Source: JAAYCB01 sp012744395 (GTDB lineage: Bacteria; Planctomycetota; Planctomycetia; Pirellulales; Thermoguttaceae). From it: a stretch of 54,254 nucleotides of DNA. The notes beneath the pieces are model-generated. The model was not told where the DNA came from. It was given only the letters and a program-made list of their open reading frames with translations, and searched no databases. A program made the position numbers and the translations under genes. Of this stretch, positions 34,213 through 43,564 are shown one piece after another. Within the stretch, counting starts at the first letter, position 1; each line of letters starts with the position of its first letter. Location: assembly GCA_028703175.1 (NCBI GenBank), contig JAQVNJ010000026.1:1-54254 (forward strand), read 5' to 3'.

Positions 34213-34273
34213 GTCGTCGCAAAGGCCGCCACAACCCAAGAACTTGCGTAGAAACCATCCTAGCCCGCATCGG

Positions 34274-34386
34274 CGGCAACGCACAGGCCCCGCAAACCGC
34301 CCGGCACGCGGGTCCGCAAGCCGGAAGACCGATTCCGTCAATCCGCTCGAGCCGCAACGCGCAGGCCCGGCGAACCGCCCGGCGCG
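34274..34386. repeat. Pair of ~34-bp direct repeats after the kinase stop
   Basis: CGGCAACGCACAGGCCCCGC plus AAACCGCCCGGC at 34274, and CCGCAACGCGCAGGCCCGGC plus GAACCGCCCGGC at 34352, spaced 78 bp apart. The second copy ends 6 bp from the kinase TAG (34392). They occupy the spacer between the acyltransferase and the kinase gene. Confidence 0.6.
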
Positions 34387-34391
34387 GAGAG

Positions 34392-37300
34392 CTATTGTGG
34401 CTCGTTCTGCCAGCCGAACTTCTCCGCAAACGCGGCCGGCTCGAACGTCGCCTGGATGTCGTCGGCGTCGTGCACGACGTACACGAACCGATCGCGCAAT
34501 TGGGGCGAACCGGAATACCGCCCATCCGGGTCGATCACCGCGTAGCGTTGATCGCGGAGCGAGACGATCGTCTTCAGCAGCTTGCCCTCGCTCAACCGGT
34601 GGAGCCGAAGGGTGCTCGGGCCGGCGTTGGCGGCCAGCTCGCCGTCGGGCGAGAACTGCCGCGCTCCGACCGCCAGCGTACCCGTCCGCTTGCCGCTCTC
34701 CATGCTCCAGACGCACGTGTCGGTGGCGCTTCCCGACAGCAGGACCTTGCCCCCCTCCTGCCAACCCAGCGCGGCAACCGGGCCGCGATGGCTGTCCGCC
34801 GGCAGAATGAACTTCGGCTCGCTGCCATCGGCGGAGAAGACCACGATCGACGGTTTCTCACGGCCGCTCGTGGCGGCCAGCAGTCCCGAGCCCTCCGACC
34901 AGGAGAGCACGCGGATCTGATCCGTCGCGTCGGGATAAGAGGTCAACTGGCTGCCGCTGAGGGAATCGCAGACCTCGATCCCCGAAACGGAGCCAACCGC
35001 CAGCGCATGGCCGTCGGGCGACCAGGCGACGCGATCGCCGGCCAGCCGGAACCCTCGCTGGAACCGCCCCGTCTTCCCATCCCAGATCCGCAATTCGTCG
35101 CCCGCGCTGGCGATCAGCGCGCCGTCGGACGACCAGGCCAGATCGACGATCCGTTCGCCGCTGCGCAATTCGAACTGGATCACGACGTTGCCCGAACCGG
35201 CCTCCAGCACCTCGGCAACCAGGTCGCTTCGCTGGAAGGACTCGTTCCATGTCTCCGCCGTATAGGCCAGCAGCGACCCTTCCGCGTCGGGGCGGAAGAC
35301 CAGCGAGCGGATCGCGCCGCCGACGCTCAACTGCCTCGCCAACTGGCCCGACGCGACGTCGATGAACCGCATCGAGCCGTCCTGGTAGCCGCAGACGATC
35401 GTCTTTCCATCCGGTGAAAACGCCAATCCACCCGGCACGCCCGGATGGACAGGCAGGGCGGCCGCCGCCGCTCCCAACCCCTCCCCCGCGCACACCCGCA
35501 CCGAACCGTCGCCGAAGACCACGGCGTATTTTTCCGAACGGGCGTTGACCGCCAGCAGGGTCGGTCCCGACTCCGTCTCCGAACCGACCTTCGCCGTCGT
35601 CAGATCGTAGTATCGCGTTCTGCCGCTGGGCCCGCCACCGGCGCCGACGATCGTCTTCCCGTCCGGCAGCCAGTGCAGCGCCCGATCGCCGCCGACATGC
35701 GCAGCGAATTCACCCAGCCGGTCGCCGGCCTGCGCATCCCAGATCACCAGCCCGTCGGCGCTCTTCTCGGCCGCCGCCGCCGAGGCGAGCATCGTCGCGC
35801 AGGGCGACCAGGCGAGCGCCGAGATCGAACCGGCGTGCGCCGTCTCCGCGCGGATCGACAGCGCCGGCAGTCCCGAGCCGGTCTCCCAGATTCGGATCGT
35901 CTGATCGCTGCCGCCGGAGGCCACTTTGAGCCCGTCGGGCGAGAACGCGACGACCTCGATCGACCCGGCGTGGCCCGTCAGCGCCGGCCGCACCTTGTCG
36001 CTCTTGGCATCCCAGAGAAAGACGGCGTCGCGATCGCTCTGGCCGGGCGTCTCCCCGACGTACGCCAGCAAAGCCCCGTCCGGCGACCAGGCTACCGCGC
36101 CGGGCGATCGCCCCCGCGCCTCGAACTCGCGGAGCAACTGCCCCTGTTCGACATCCCAGATCAGCAGCCAGCCGGATCCGTAGCAGGCGGCCACGTACGG
36201 CCCGCCCGGCGACCAGGCGAGCGAGTGCACCGCGCCGGCAACGCCCGGCCGGATGAGAATCTTCCGCAGCGAACCATCGGCAAGATCCCAGATCCGCACC
36301 GCGCCCTCGCCGCTGCCGGTCGCCAGCGCCGCGCCATCCGGGGCAATCGTCGCGGCCAGCAGCGCCGCGCGGTGCCCGACCGTCTCCAGGGTCCAGCTCT
36401 TCAGCCCCTCGATCGTCGCCGGCTCGGCAACCAGGGCCGCGTCGGACAGTCCGCCGCGAACAACGGGCCGGGCTGTCGCGGCGATGTCCAGCGGCAGAGC
36501 GGCGGGCGCGGCCACCGCCGGACGATCCGTAGAGACTCTCCAGCCGGGGATCTTTTGCAGGATGATCTCTCGGGAATCTCCGCGGTTGAAGAAGAAGGTC
36601 GTCGCGTAAGCGCTGAGAATCCCCATCAACAGGCTGGCGAGCACGCCAATCGTGATCCACAGCCCCCATTGCGGCTTCGGAGGCGGCGGCATCACGTAGA
36701 AGTTCGAGTACTGGCTCCGCGATCCGCTATGCGTGCCGGAGCCGCCCGCCAGCCCCGGCCCGCGGCGTTTCCGCCGCACCGGAGCCCCCAAGGACCCCGA
36801 CGAAGATTTCGCCCCCTCGGCCGGCGTCTCGTCCAGCCTGGCCTTCGCAACCGGCGCCGATTCCGCCGCCTCCCACGCCTTGTTGATCATTTCCGGCAGG
36901 TTCGCGCCGGCGCAGAGTGGGTAAAGCGATTCCGCCAGGTCGGCCGGCTTCTGGAAACGCTCCGCGGGGTCCTTCGCCAGCATCTGCTCAAGGACGGCGA
37001 CAACCCTCTTGGGCAGGTCCGGACGGAACTCCAGGATCAGCGGCGGCGCCTCCTTGCGGTGCGCCATCATCTTGTCGAACGAGCTGGAATACTGGACGCC
37101 GCCGAACGGCGGCTGGCCGGCAAGAATCTTGTAAAACGTGCAGCCGAGGCTGTAGATGTCGGCGCGGATGTCGACCGAGTGGGTGTCGGCGACCTGCTCG
37201 GGCGCCATGTAGTCGGCCGTCCCCATCGGCTGGCCGACGGTCGTCAACTCCACGTTGGATTGCTTGTCGATGTGAAACCGCGCCAACCCAAGGTCCAGAA

Positions 37301-38057
37301 TCTTCGCCACCCCGGCGCCGGTGACCATGATGTTCGACGGCTTGATGTCGCGGTGGACAAGCCCCTGCTCGTACGCGCACTGAAGTCCGATCGCCGCCTG
37401 GCGGATGATCTCGCAGGAATTGGCCACCGGCAGCGGCCCAAGGTAGTCGACCAACTCGGTCAAGTCGAACCCATCGATCAGCTCCATGGCCAGGTACTGG
37501 ACGCCGTCGATCTCGCCGGCGTCCGTCGCCCGGACAATGTTCGGATGATCTAGCTTTCCCACCGCGGCCATTTCGCGCTCGAAACGCGCCACGGCTCGCT
37601 GGTCGGTGGTCCGGCTCTTGGGCAGCACCTTCAGGGCCACCTCGCGCTCCAGTCGCGTGTGCACCGCGCGGTACACGGTCCCCATCCCGCCATGACTCAA
37701 CTCCTCGATCAGCCTGTAGTCGCCCATCTGACCGAGGATCGGCTGTTCTTGTCCCGCCGCGGCGACCGCCGTGTCCGCCGGCGTCGCCTCCGTGGCATTG
37801 GCAAACCCCGCGCCGAGCGCAATCGCCCGCGCAATCGCGTCTCTGCACCCCGGTTCGTTCGAATAACGGTCCATCGGGGCGGGCTGGCGAGCCAGTTCGA
37901 TCAGCCGATCGCCAGCCCCTTCCAGGCTCGAGAGCATTGCCTCGCAATGGGAACAGCTCTCCAAGTGCCGGAGGATCGCCTCGGCGTCCGCCTCGCCGAT
38001 CGCGCCTAACGAAAACTCGGCCAACTCCTCTCGCGTGGGGCACCCAACTCCGCTCAT
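34392..38057 (-). CDS. Membrane Ser/Thr protein kinase with N-terminal zinc finger and WD40 propellers
   Basis: 1221 residues. An anti-sigma-factor-like zinc finger (His31, Cys35, Cys38 in HLESCSHC) precedes a Hanks-type kinase (113-385): Gly-rich loop SHGGMGTV, Lys143, HRDIKPSN (235-242), and DLG (255-257) in place of DFG. A single membrane helix (about WITIGVLASLLMGILSAYAT, near 470) separates this from an outer half built of many WD40 repeats (TIRIWETGSG, LVIWDAQAGD, LRIWDGKTGR, and others), probably two propellers. It is an extracytoplasmic sensor kinase type expanded in Planctomycetes; ligand and targets unknown. It diverges from trpA over a 393-bp gap. Confidence 0.93.
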   Translation of the reverse strand: MSGVGCPTREELAEFSLGAIGEADAEAILRHLESCSHCEAMLSSLEGAGDRLIELARQPAPMDRYSNEPGCRDAIARAIALGAGFANATEATPADTAVAAAGQEQPILGQMGDYRLIEELSHGGMGTVYRAVHTRLEREVALKVLPKSRTTDQRAVARFEREMAAVGKLDHPNIVRATDAGEIDGVQYLAMELIDGFDLTELVDYLGPLPVANSCEIIRQAAIGLQCAYEQGLVHRDIKPSNIMVTGAGVAKILDLGLARFHIDKQSNVELTTVGQPMGTADYMAPEQVADTHSVDIRADIYSLGCTFYKILAGQPPFGGVQYSSSFDKMMAHRKEAPPLILEFRPDLPKRVVAVLEQMLAKDPAERFQKPADLAESLYPLCAGANLPEMINKAWEAAESAPVAKARLDETPAEGAKSSSGSLGAPVRRKRRGPGLAGGSGTHSGSRSQYSNFYVMPPPPKPQWGLWITIGVLASLLMGILSAYATTFFFNRGDSREIILQKIPGWRVSTDRPAVAAPAALPLDIAATARPVVRGGLSDAALVAEPATIEGLKSWTLETVGHRAALLAATIAPDGAALATGSGEGAVRIWDLADGSLRKILIRPGVAGAVHSLAWSPGGPYVAACYGSGWLLIWDVEQGQLLREFEARGRSPGAVAWSPDGALLAYVGETPGQSDRDAVFLWDAKSDKVRPALTGHAGSIEVVAFSPDGLKVASGGSDQTIRIWETGSGLPALSIRAETAHAGSISALAWSPCATMLASAAAAEKSADGLVIWDAQAGDRLGEFAAHVGGDRALHWLPDGKTIVGAGGGPSGRTRYYDLTTAKVGSETESGPTLLAVNARSEKYAVVFGDGSVRVCAGEGLGAAAAALPVHPGVPGGLAFSPDGKTIVCGYQDGSMRFIDVASGQLARQLSVGGAIRSLVFRPDAEGSLLAYTAETWNESFQRSDLVAEVLEAGSGNVVIQFELRSGERIVDLAWSSDGALIASAGDELRIWDGKTGRFQRGFRLAGDRVAWSPDGHALAVGSVSGIEVCDSLSGSQLTSYPDATDQIRVLSWSEGSGLLAATSGREKPSIVVFSADGSEPKFILPADSHRGPVAALGWQEGGKVLLSGSATDTCVWSMESGKRTGTLAVGARQFSPDGELAANAGPSTLRLHRLSEGKLLKTIVSLRDQRYAVIDPDGRYSGSPQLRDRFVYVVHDADDIQATFEPAAFAEKFGWQNEPQ

Positions 38058-38450
38058 CGTTCCACCTTTTGAAGATCGTCAGGACGGATCCGCGAAAACC
38101 AGGGGGAGGGACTCGCTTTTCGCGCCCCCGCCTCCGGCCTCGATTTCGGTCACCAGGAGCGCGGCCGGACCGAAGTCGCAAACCGACCCCTAAAGGAATA
38201 ACGCAGAAGCGCAACGCGGGGGGCAACCTCTCCCCCCGAAAGCTACTAGAAACGGCTCTCGCTCAGGCAACGCGGCTCCGGAGAGCGGCCGTGACCTGAT
38301 CGCCAATGCGGCCCCTCTTTGATACAATCCTCAATGTGGAAACTGCCGGAATCCCCCCGTCCGCCGCGACTCCGCTTGCCGAGGTCGCCCTTGGCCATCG
38401 GCCGCGGGACACCGCAAGAGACCCCCGTACGTTCCCCAGAGGAGTCGCCG
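38058..38450. promoter_or_regulatory. Divergent promoter region, kinase / trpA
   Basis: 393 bp with no supported gene, although the trpA frame stays open up to 38319. GATACAAT at 38321-38328 is a -10-like box for trpA, identical to one before sppA. A trp leader or attenuator is not visible: there is no Trp-rich short ORF. Confidence 0.4.
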
Positions 38451-39254
38451 ATGTCGGCAATCGACAGCCTGTTCAAGACGCTTCGCGCCCAGGGCCACAA
38501 GGCATTCATGCCGTTCATCACGGCCGGCGACCCCGATCTGGACTTCACGGCCGCCGTGCTCCGCCAGCTGGTGGCGCGGGGCAGCAGCATGTGCGAATTG
38601 GGCATCCCCTACAGCGACCCGATCGCCGATGGCCCGGTGATCCAGGCCTCGTACACCCGGGCACTCGGGGGCGGCGTGCGGCTGGCGCGGATTTTCGACA
38701 TGCTCTCCCGCACCACGCCGCAACTCGACGCCCCGGTGGTCACCATGACCAGCTATGCGATCGTCTACCGCCTCGGCCTGGAGGATTGCGTCGCCCGGGC
38801 GAAGGCGGCCGGTGTTGCCGGCATGATCGTGCCCGATCTGCCGGTCGAAGAGTCCGACCGGCTGGCCGCGATCTGCCGCAGGGAGGATTTCAGCCTGATC
38901 CAACTGGTCACGCCGACCACCCCCTGGGACCGCGCCCGGCGGATCGCCGAGAAGACGACCGGATTCATCTACTATGTCTCCGTCACCGGGATCACCGGCG
39001 AACGCGCGGAGCTGCCCGCGGAGATCATCGACCACGTGGCCGAGTTGCGCTCGCTGGCCGACTTGCCGATTTGCATCGGCTTCGGGATCAGCCGCCCGGA
39101 GCACGTCCGGATGCTCGCCCCCGTGGCCGACGGCCTGATCGTCGGTTCGGCGATCGTCCGCCGCATGGCGGAGGCCGAGTCGCGCGGCCGCCAGGCGGTG
39201 CTTGCCGAAATCGGCGACTATGCGGGGGAGTTGATTGCCGCCATGGAGGGATAG
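38451..39254 (+). CDS. trpA: Tryptophan synthase alpha chain
   Basis: 267 residues from ATG 38451 with AGAGGAG 6 bp upstream; the in-frame extension to 38319 lacks homology. The catalytic pair is Glu49 (MCELGIPYSDP) and Asp60 (PIADGP), the canonical numbering. PAFITAGDP-type N-terminus (FMPFITAGDPDL), GMIVPDLPVEE, YYVSVTGITGER and CIGFGISRPEH all match. It cleaves indole-3-glycerol phosphate and passes indole to TrpB. No trpB or other trp gene is adjacent, unlike most bacteria. Confidence 0.97.
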   Translation: MSAIDSLFKTLRAQGHKAFMPFITAGDPDLDFTAAVLRQLVARGSSMCELGIPYSDPIADGPVIQASYTRALGGGVRLARIFDMLSRTTPQLDAPVVTMTSYAIVYRLGLEDCVARAKAAGVAGMIVPDLPVEESDRLAAICRREDFSLIQLVTPTTPWDRARRIAEKTTGFIYYVSVTGITGERAELPAEIIDHVAELRSLADLPICIGFGISRPEHVRMLAPVADGLIVGSAIVRRMAEAESRGRQAVLAEIGDYAGELIAAMEG

Positions 39255-39390
39255 AGAATCGCTCGAGTGGGGACGGTTGCCGTCTCCACGATGAATCTGC
39301 CGCCGAGCGGGACAGGAGACGCATCCCCCGCGAGGCGAAGACTGTCGCTCTCGGCCGCGTTCCAGAGACCAGGCAAGTGGAGGCAACCAG

Positions 39391-42300
39391 ATGCAGCCGC
39401 AGCGCGTTCTGACTGGTGTCTTGGCGCTTTCGATCGTCCTTATCGCTTCCGCCTCGGCCCGCAGCGGCTGCGCATCGCCCCCCGGGCCGCCGTTGGTCGC
39501 CCACTGGACATTCGACGAAGCCGAGGGCCCCGCCTGTTCCGACGCGGCCGGCGGCGGCCACGAGGCCCGCCTGGCTGCCGCCTCCGCCGGCGGAATCCCG
39601 CGGACCGAAGGGCTGTTCGGCAACGCCCTGTTGTTGAGCGGCCAGCACCGCCTCGCCGCGGCGGCCAGTGCGGATTTCGCCGAGCTGGCCCAGCTCAGCT
39701 TCAGTGCGTGGGTCAAGCCCACGCGGCTGGATCGCTACAACGAGATCTTCCGCAAAGAAGACGGCAACCGCCGGCTGCTGTTCTCGTTTCAGGACAACGG
39801 CACGATCCTCTCCCTGGGCTTGAACGTCGGCGGCTACGTCGAGTGCGACGCCCCGATCCGCCCCGAGCAGGTGCTCGACGGCCTCTGGCACCACTGCGCG
39901 GCGTCGTTCGACGGCCGGACGATGCGGGTGTATCTCGACGGCCGCCAGATCGGGTCGTTGGAACGGCCGGGTGCGATCGCGTGCGGCGGCGAGGCGCCGG
40001 CGTGCATCGGCTCCTCCAGCGGCAACGAGTGCTTCCAGGGGGCCCTCGACGATCTCAGGGTCTACCGCGCCGCGCTTTCCGGCCGGCAGGTGCGGCAGCT
40101 TTACACGGAGGGCGAGACGCTCCAGCGAGCGAAGATCAAGGAGCTTGAACAGGCGCTGGCGGAAGTCTACGTCCGCCGCGAGACGTTCGCCGAGACGCTC
40201 GCCGCAGCGCGGCGGCGGGCCGTCGAGGAGGGGGTCAAGCTCGCGGGGCTTCGCTCCGTTTTAGGACGGCGCGTGAGCGATGATTTCCCGCAGGCATCTG
40301 AACAGTTCGTCAGCTATTCCGGCCTCACGCCGGCCGAATACATCGCCGGCGATGAAAAGCGGTTTCGGCTCGCGGCGGAGCGGCTGATCGGCCTGCTGCT
40401 CGAATACCGCCCAATCACCGACTCGCAGTGGCTCGGGCAGACGGACGGCGACCGGCGGCGCTGGGCGGAAGCCGACGCAATCCGCCAGCGTTACGATCGG
40501 CTGGTTTCCGCGGGCGAGGCGGCGCGGTTTTCGCCCCAGTGGATCGAGCTGATCCTGGCCGCCGGGGCGCGCGTCGAGTTCCGCCCCTCGGCGCGCGAGG
40601 CCGTCGCGCCCTACGTTCCGCCCGCCACGCCGGCGACGCGCGACCTGACGGCCGAGGAGGCCGAAGAGGCGCTGCGCCGCGACTGGCTCCACCAGGCCGA
40701 CGGCCATCCGACCGCCGAGCGGATTCTCGAGGAGATCGGCTGGACGCGGCAGCTCGCCGAGCGAATCGCCGCGGAATATCCCGGCCGCGTGGACTTCAGC
40801 CATCCGCTGGCCGCGATCGGCCCGCTGGAGGCCCGCGCCAGAAGTCTGCGGGGGGAAGACGCCGATCTCTATTTCGCCGTCCGCCGGCTGAAGCGGTCGA
40901 TCGTGCTGGCCAACCCGCTGCTCGATTTCGACCGGGTGTTGATGGTCGACATGCCGTTTCCCCAAGGGAGCGAATGGCGGCACCAGACGCGGCACCGCCT
41001 CGGTTACATGGCGATGCCGGGCGGGCGGCTCGTCGTCCTCGAAGGGCTCGCCCCCGGCGGCCGGCTGCGGCAGTTGATGCCCCAGGCGCCGCTCCACGGG
41101 TCGTTCTGGCGGCCCGACGTCTCCTACGACGGCCGCACGGTCCTGTTCTGCTTCAAGCCGCACAACGAGAAGGCCTTCCATCTCTATGAGATCAACGCCG
41201 ACGGCACGGGACTGCGGCAGTTGACAAGCGGCCCCTACGACGACCTCGACCCGATCTACCTGCCGGACGGCGAACACATCCTGTTCTCCACGACGCGGGG
41301 GCACAGCTACGTCCGCTGCATGCCCCCGACCAACGCCTTCGTGCTCGCCCGAGCCAAGCGCTCGGGCAGCGACATCTACCTCGTCTCCACCAACAACGAG
41401 CCGGATTACCTCCCCTCGGTGATGGACGACGGCCGGGTTCTTTACACCCGCTGGGAATACACGGACAAGCCGCTCTGGCGGGCGCAGGCCCTGTGGACCG
41501 TCAACCCCGACGGAACCGGCGTGGCCGCGTTCTGGGGCAACCAGAGCGTCTGGCCCGACCTGCTCAAGGACGGGCGGAACATCCCCGGCAGCCGCCGGGT
41601 GATGTTCACCGGCAGCGCGCATCACGACTGGTTCGCCGGCTCGGTGGGCATCCTCGATCCCGACAAGGGCTACAATTTCCCCGACGGGTTGACGAAGGTG
41701 ACCGCCGAGGTGGCCTGGCCCGAGTCGGGCAACGGACCGGTCGATCCGATCGAGTCCGCCCGCTACCACGCGAGCGGTCGGTACGCGGCCTACTATTCGC
41801 CCTATCCGTTGAGCGAGCGGGACTTCCTCGTTTCGGCGGAGCGCTCGGGCAAATTCGTCCTCTACCTGATGGACACCGACGGCAATCGGGAGCTCGTCCA
41901 CGAAGGCGCCAATCACATTCTCCACGCCATCCCGCTGCGGCCCCGCGCCCGGCCGCCGGTGATTGCCGACCGGGTGGCCTGGCCCGAGCGGGGGGCGGAC
42001 CCGGCCGGCCTGGAGGGCCTGATCTACAGCGCGAATGTTCTCCACGGCGCCCCGGAAGCTCTCCGCGGTCGCGTCCGCTACCTCCGCGTGCTGGCGATCG
42101 AACCGAAGACCTACACCTACTGGAACCAGCGGCCCTACCTCTCGACCGGGCCGGTCGTCTCGGCGGTCCAGTCCGAGGGGGTCAAGCGGATTCTGGGCAC
42201 GGTGCCGATCCAGCCGGACGGTTCGGTGGCGTTCCGGGCCCCCGCGGGCCAGTCCCTGCATTTCCAGTTGCTCGACGAGAACCAGCGCGCGTTGCAGACG

Positions 42301-42972
42301 ATGCGGAGCTTCACCGGGGTGTTGCCGGGCGAGCGGCGCGGCTGCCTCGGGTGCCACGAACTGCACAGCACGGCGCCCGAACTGCCCCGGGCCGCGAGCG
42401 CCCTCTCGAAAGAGCCGCGCTCGATCGAGCCGCCCCCCTGGGACGACGACTCGGTGAGCTACGACCGCTACGTCCGCCCAGTCCTCGATCGGGTCTGCGG
42501 GCGATGCCACCAGGGGGACGGCGAGGGCCGGAAGACGTTCGACATGACACCCCGCACAGGCTTCCTGTTCTTTGACGAGACCTACCTCACGCTGATCGGG
42601 CGGCCCACCTGGGGGCAGACGTATTCCCCGCCTGAGAGCCCGCCGCCCGGCTTCGGCATCGCCTGCACGCTCCTGGTCGAGGCCTACGACACGCGCGACC
42701 CGGCCGCCTACCAGACTCCCCAGCCAATGCAGCGGTTATCCTACGCCAGCCGGCTGGTCGAGATCGCTTCCAGCGGCACGCACCACGACGTGCGGGTCGA
42801 CCCGATCGACCTGTTGCGGCTGATCGTCTGGGTCGACGCGATCTGTCCCTACCGGGGCGCGGAGGAGATCCGGGCGATCGATGATCCCCAGTTTCCGGGC
42901 ATCGACTGGCTCTCGATCCGCCCCAGAATCAAGACCGCGCCGCGGATCGCCCGGCCCGGGCCGGTGGACTGA
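39391..42972 (+). CDS. LamG + HzsA-like beta-propeller, dihaem cytochrome c
   Basis: 1193 residues; GGAGG lies 7 bp before ATG. A signal/lipoprotein-like N-terminus (IVLIASASARSGC) is followed by a LamG/concanavalin-like domain (VAHWTFDEAEGPACSDAAGG to LDDLRVYRAALSGRQVRQLY, about 35-240). A helical linker leads to PD40-type propeller strands (ADGTGLRQLTSGPYDDLDPI, LPDGEHILFSTTRG). The middle and C-terminal parts resemble hydrazine synthase alpha-subunit relatives common in Planctomycetes (from memory). Two haem motifs are present: CLGCH (985-989) and CGRCH (1036-1040). Secreted redox or binding role; hydrazine synthesis is not implied. Confidence 0.8.
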   Translation: MQPQRVLTGVLALSIVLIASASARSGCASPPGPPLVAHWTFDEAEGPACSDAAGGGHEARLAAASAGGIPRTEGLFGNALLLSGQHRLAAAASADFAELAQLSFSAWVKPTRLDRYNEIFRKEDGNRRLLFSFQDNGTILSLGLNVGGYVECDAPIRPEQVLDGLWHHCAASFDGRTMRVYLDGRQIGSLERPGAIACGGEAPACIGSSSGNECFQGALDDLRVYRAALSGRQVRQLYTEGETLQRAKIKELEQALAEVYVRRETFAETLAAARRRAVEEGVKLAGLRSVLGRRVSDDFPQASEQFVSYSGLTPAEYIAGDEKRFRLAAERLIGLLLEYRPITDSQWLGQTDGDRRRWAEADAIRQRYDRLVSAGEAARFSPQWIELILAAGARVEFRPSAREAVAPYVPPATPATRDLTAEEAEEALRRDWLHQADGHPTAERILEEIGWTRQLAERIAAEYPGRVDFSHPLAAIGPLEARARSLRGEDADLYFAVRRLKRSIVLANPLLDFDRVLMVDMPFPQGSEWRHQTRHRLGYMAMPGGRLVVLEGLAPGGRLRQLMPQAPLHGSFWRPDVSYDGRTVLFCFKPHNEKAFHLYEINADGTGLRQLTSGPYDDLDPIYLPDGEHILFSTTRGHSYVRCMPPTNAFVLARAKRSGSDIYLVSTNNEPDYLPSVMDDGRVLYTRWEYTDKPLWRAQALWTVNPDGTGVAAFWGNQSVWPDLLKDGRNIPGSRRVMFTGSAHHDWFAGSVGILDPDKGYNFPDGLTKVTAEVAWPESGNGPVDPIESARYHASGRYAAYYSPYPLSERDFLVSAERSGKFVLYLMDTDGNRELVHEGANHILHAIPLRPRARPPVIADRVAWPERGADPAGLEGLIYSANVLHGAPEALRGRVRYLRVLAIEPKTYTYWNQRPYLSTGPVVSAVQSEGVKRILGTVPIQPDGSVAFRAPAGQSLHFQLLDENQRALQTMRSFTGVLPGERRGCLGCHELHSTAPELPRAASALSKEPRSIEPPPWDDDSVSYDRYVRPVLDRVCGRCHQGDGEGRKTFDMTPRTGFLFFDETYLTLIGRPTWGQTYSPPESPPPGFGIACTLLVEAYDTRDPAAYQTPQPMQRLSYASRLVEIASSGTHHDVRVDPIDLLRLIVWVDAICPYRGAEEIRAIDDPQFPGIDWLSIRPRIKTAPRIARPGPVD

Positions 42973-42987
42973 GGAGGGGGGTAGCGG

Positions 42988-43070
42988 TCGGCCATCAGCC
43001 ATCAGCAGTCAGCCATCAGCGATCAGGTTACAGGTCACAGCTCCAGCTCGTTCCCAAGCTCCAGCTTGGC
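42988..43070. repeat. GCCATCAGC short tandem repeats and palindromic repeat copy
   Basis: GCCATCAGCCATCAGCAGTC then AGCCATCAGC at about 42993-43025, followed by GTTCCCAAGCTCC then AGCTTGGC at 43050-43070, the same palindrome family as at 7693. Both lie just 3' of the large dihaem gene. Confidence 0.6.
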
Positions 43071-43117
43071 AGCGCGCGGCGCTCCATATCCCGACGACTC
43101 TCGGCCTGTACCATGCC

Positions 43118-43381
43118 TCAGCGTCCCGCGTGTTCCGGCTTCACCCAGACCGTGGCCGGGACCGCGGCCGCCGCGGAATTCTCACCCTCCGCCTCGGCAA
43201 ACCGCGCCACCAGGCGGGCGTTGGCAACCATCAACTCTTCCGCCTCTCCGACGAGCTGTTCCAGACGCGCTGTTTCGCTGGCCGTGATGGTCCCTTCGTT
43301 GTTCTTCTCCAGAAGTTCGTCAAGACGCCGCTGCTTCGCGGCGGCGAACTTCTTCAACTTGGGTGGCAAGGTCTTCTTCAT
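43118..43381 (-). CDS. Small conserved hypothetical helical protein
   Basis: 87 residues: basic N-terminus (MKKTLPPKLKKFAAAKQRRL) then DELLEKNNEGTITASETARL and EQLVGEAEELMVANARLVAR. Heptad-like Leu spacing predicts a helical bundle or coiled coil. Similar short proteins (PKLxxRAxxKQxxMDELMxxN) are widespread in Cyanobacteria and Planctomycetes, often beside toxin or HNH-like genes (recollection). Function unknown. The GGAG upstream is 16 bp from the ATG, too far to be decisive. Confidence 0.65.
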   Translation of the reverse strand: MKKTLPPKLKKFAAAKQRRLDELLEKNNEGTITASETARLEQLVGEAEELMVANARLVARFAEAEGENSAAAAVPATVWVKPEHAGR

Positions 43382-43414
43382 CGGTTCGATCCGTGCGGCT
43401 CCATACCATGTCCG

Positions 43415-43561
43415 TTACGGCAGCAACCCCTTTCCCCTATTATACGATCGCGCCTTGTAGCGCCACTGCTCACTGGAGCCGCGTGCGAAAATGTTCGGCT
43501 TGCGATTGAGCCGCTTTCCGTTCGGGTTGACCGCATACATTTCGTGGATCTCAAAATCCAC
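43415..43561 (-). pseudogene. C-terminal coding remnant fused to repeat DNA
   Basis: The frame encodes VDFEIHEMYAVNPNGKRLNR then KPNIFARGSSEQWRYKARSY, which looks like real protein (balanced composition, unlike neighbouring shadows). Upstream it runs straight into the TAGGGTGG repeat array at 43567. A GTG at 43561 could start a 48-residue peptide, but no ribosome-binding site exists. I read it as the 3' tail of a gene displaced by the repeat. Family not recognised. Confidence 0.4.
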
Positions 43562-43564
43562 CGC

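Noticed and set aside
38058..38450. trp attenuator leader
   Set aside because: No short Trp-rich peptide or alternative hairpins with a U tract are visible.
40261..42510. 749-codon minus-strand open frame
   Set aside because: Mirror of the dihaem protein gene in GC-rich DNA; low-complexity translation.
39391..42972. Active hydrazine synthase
   Set aside because: Only an alpha-subunit-like fold is suggested; no beta/gamma subunits or other anammox genes are present, and a LamG domain is added.
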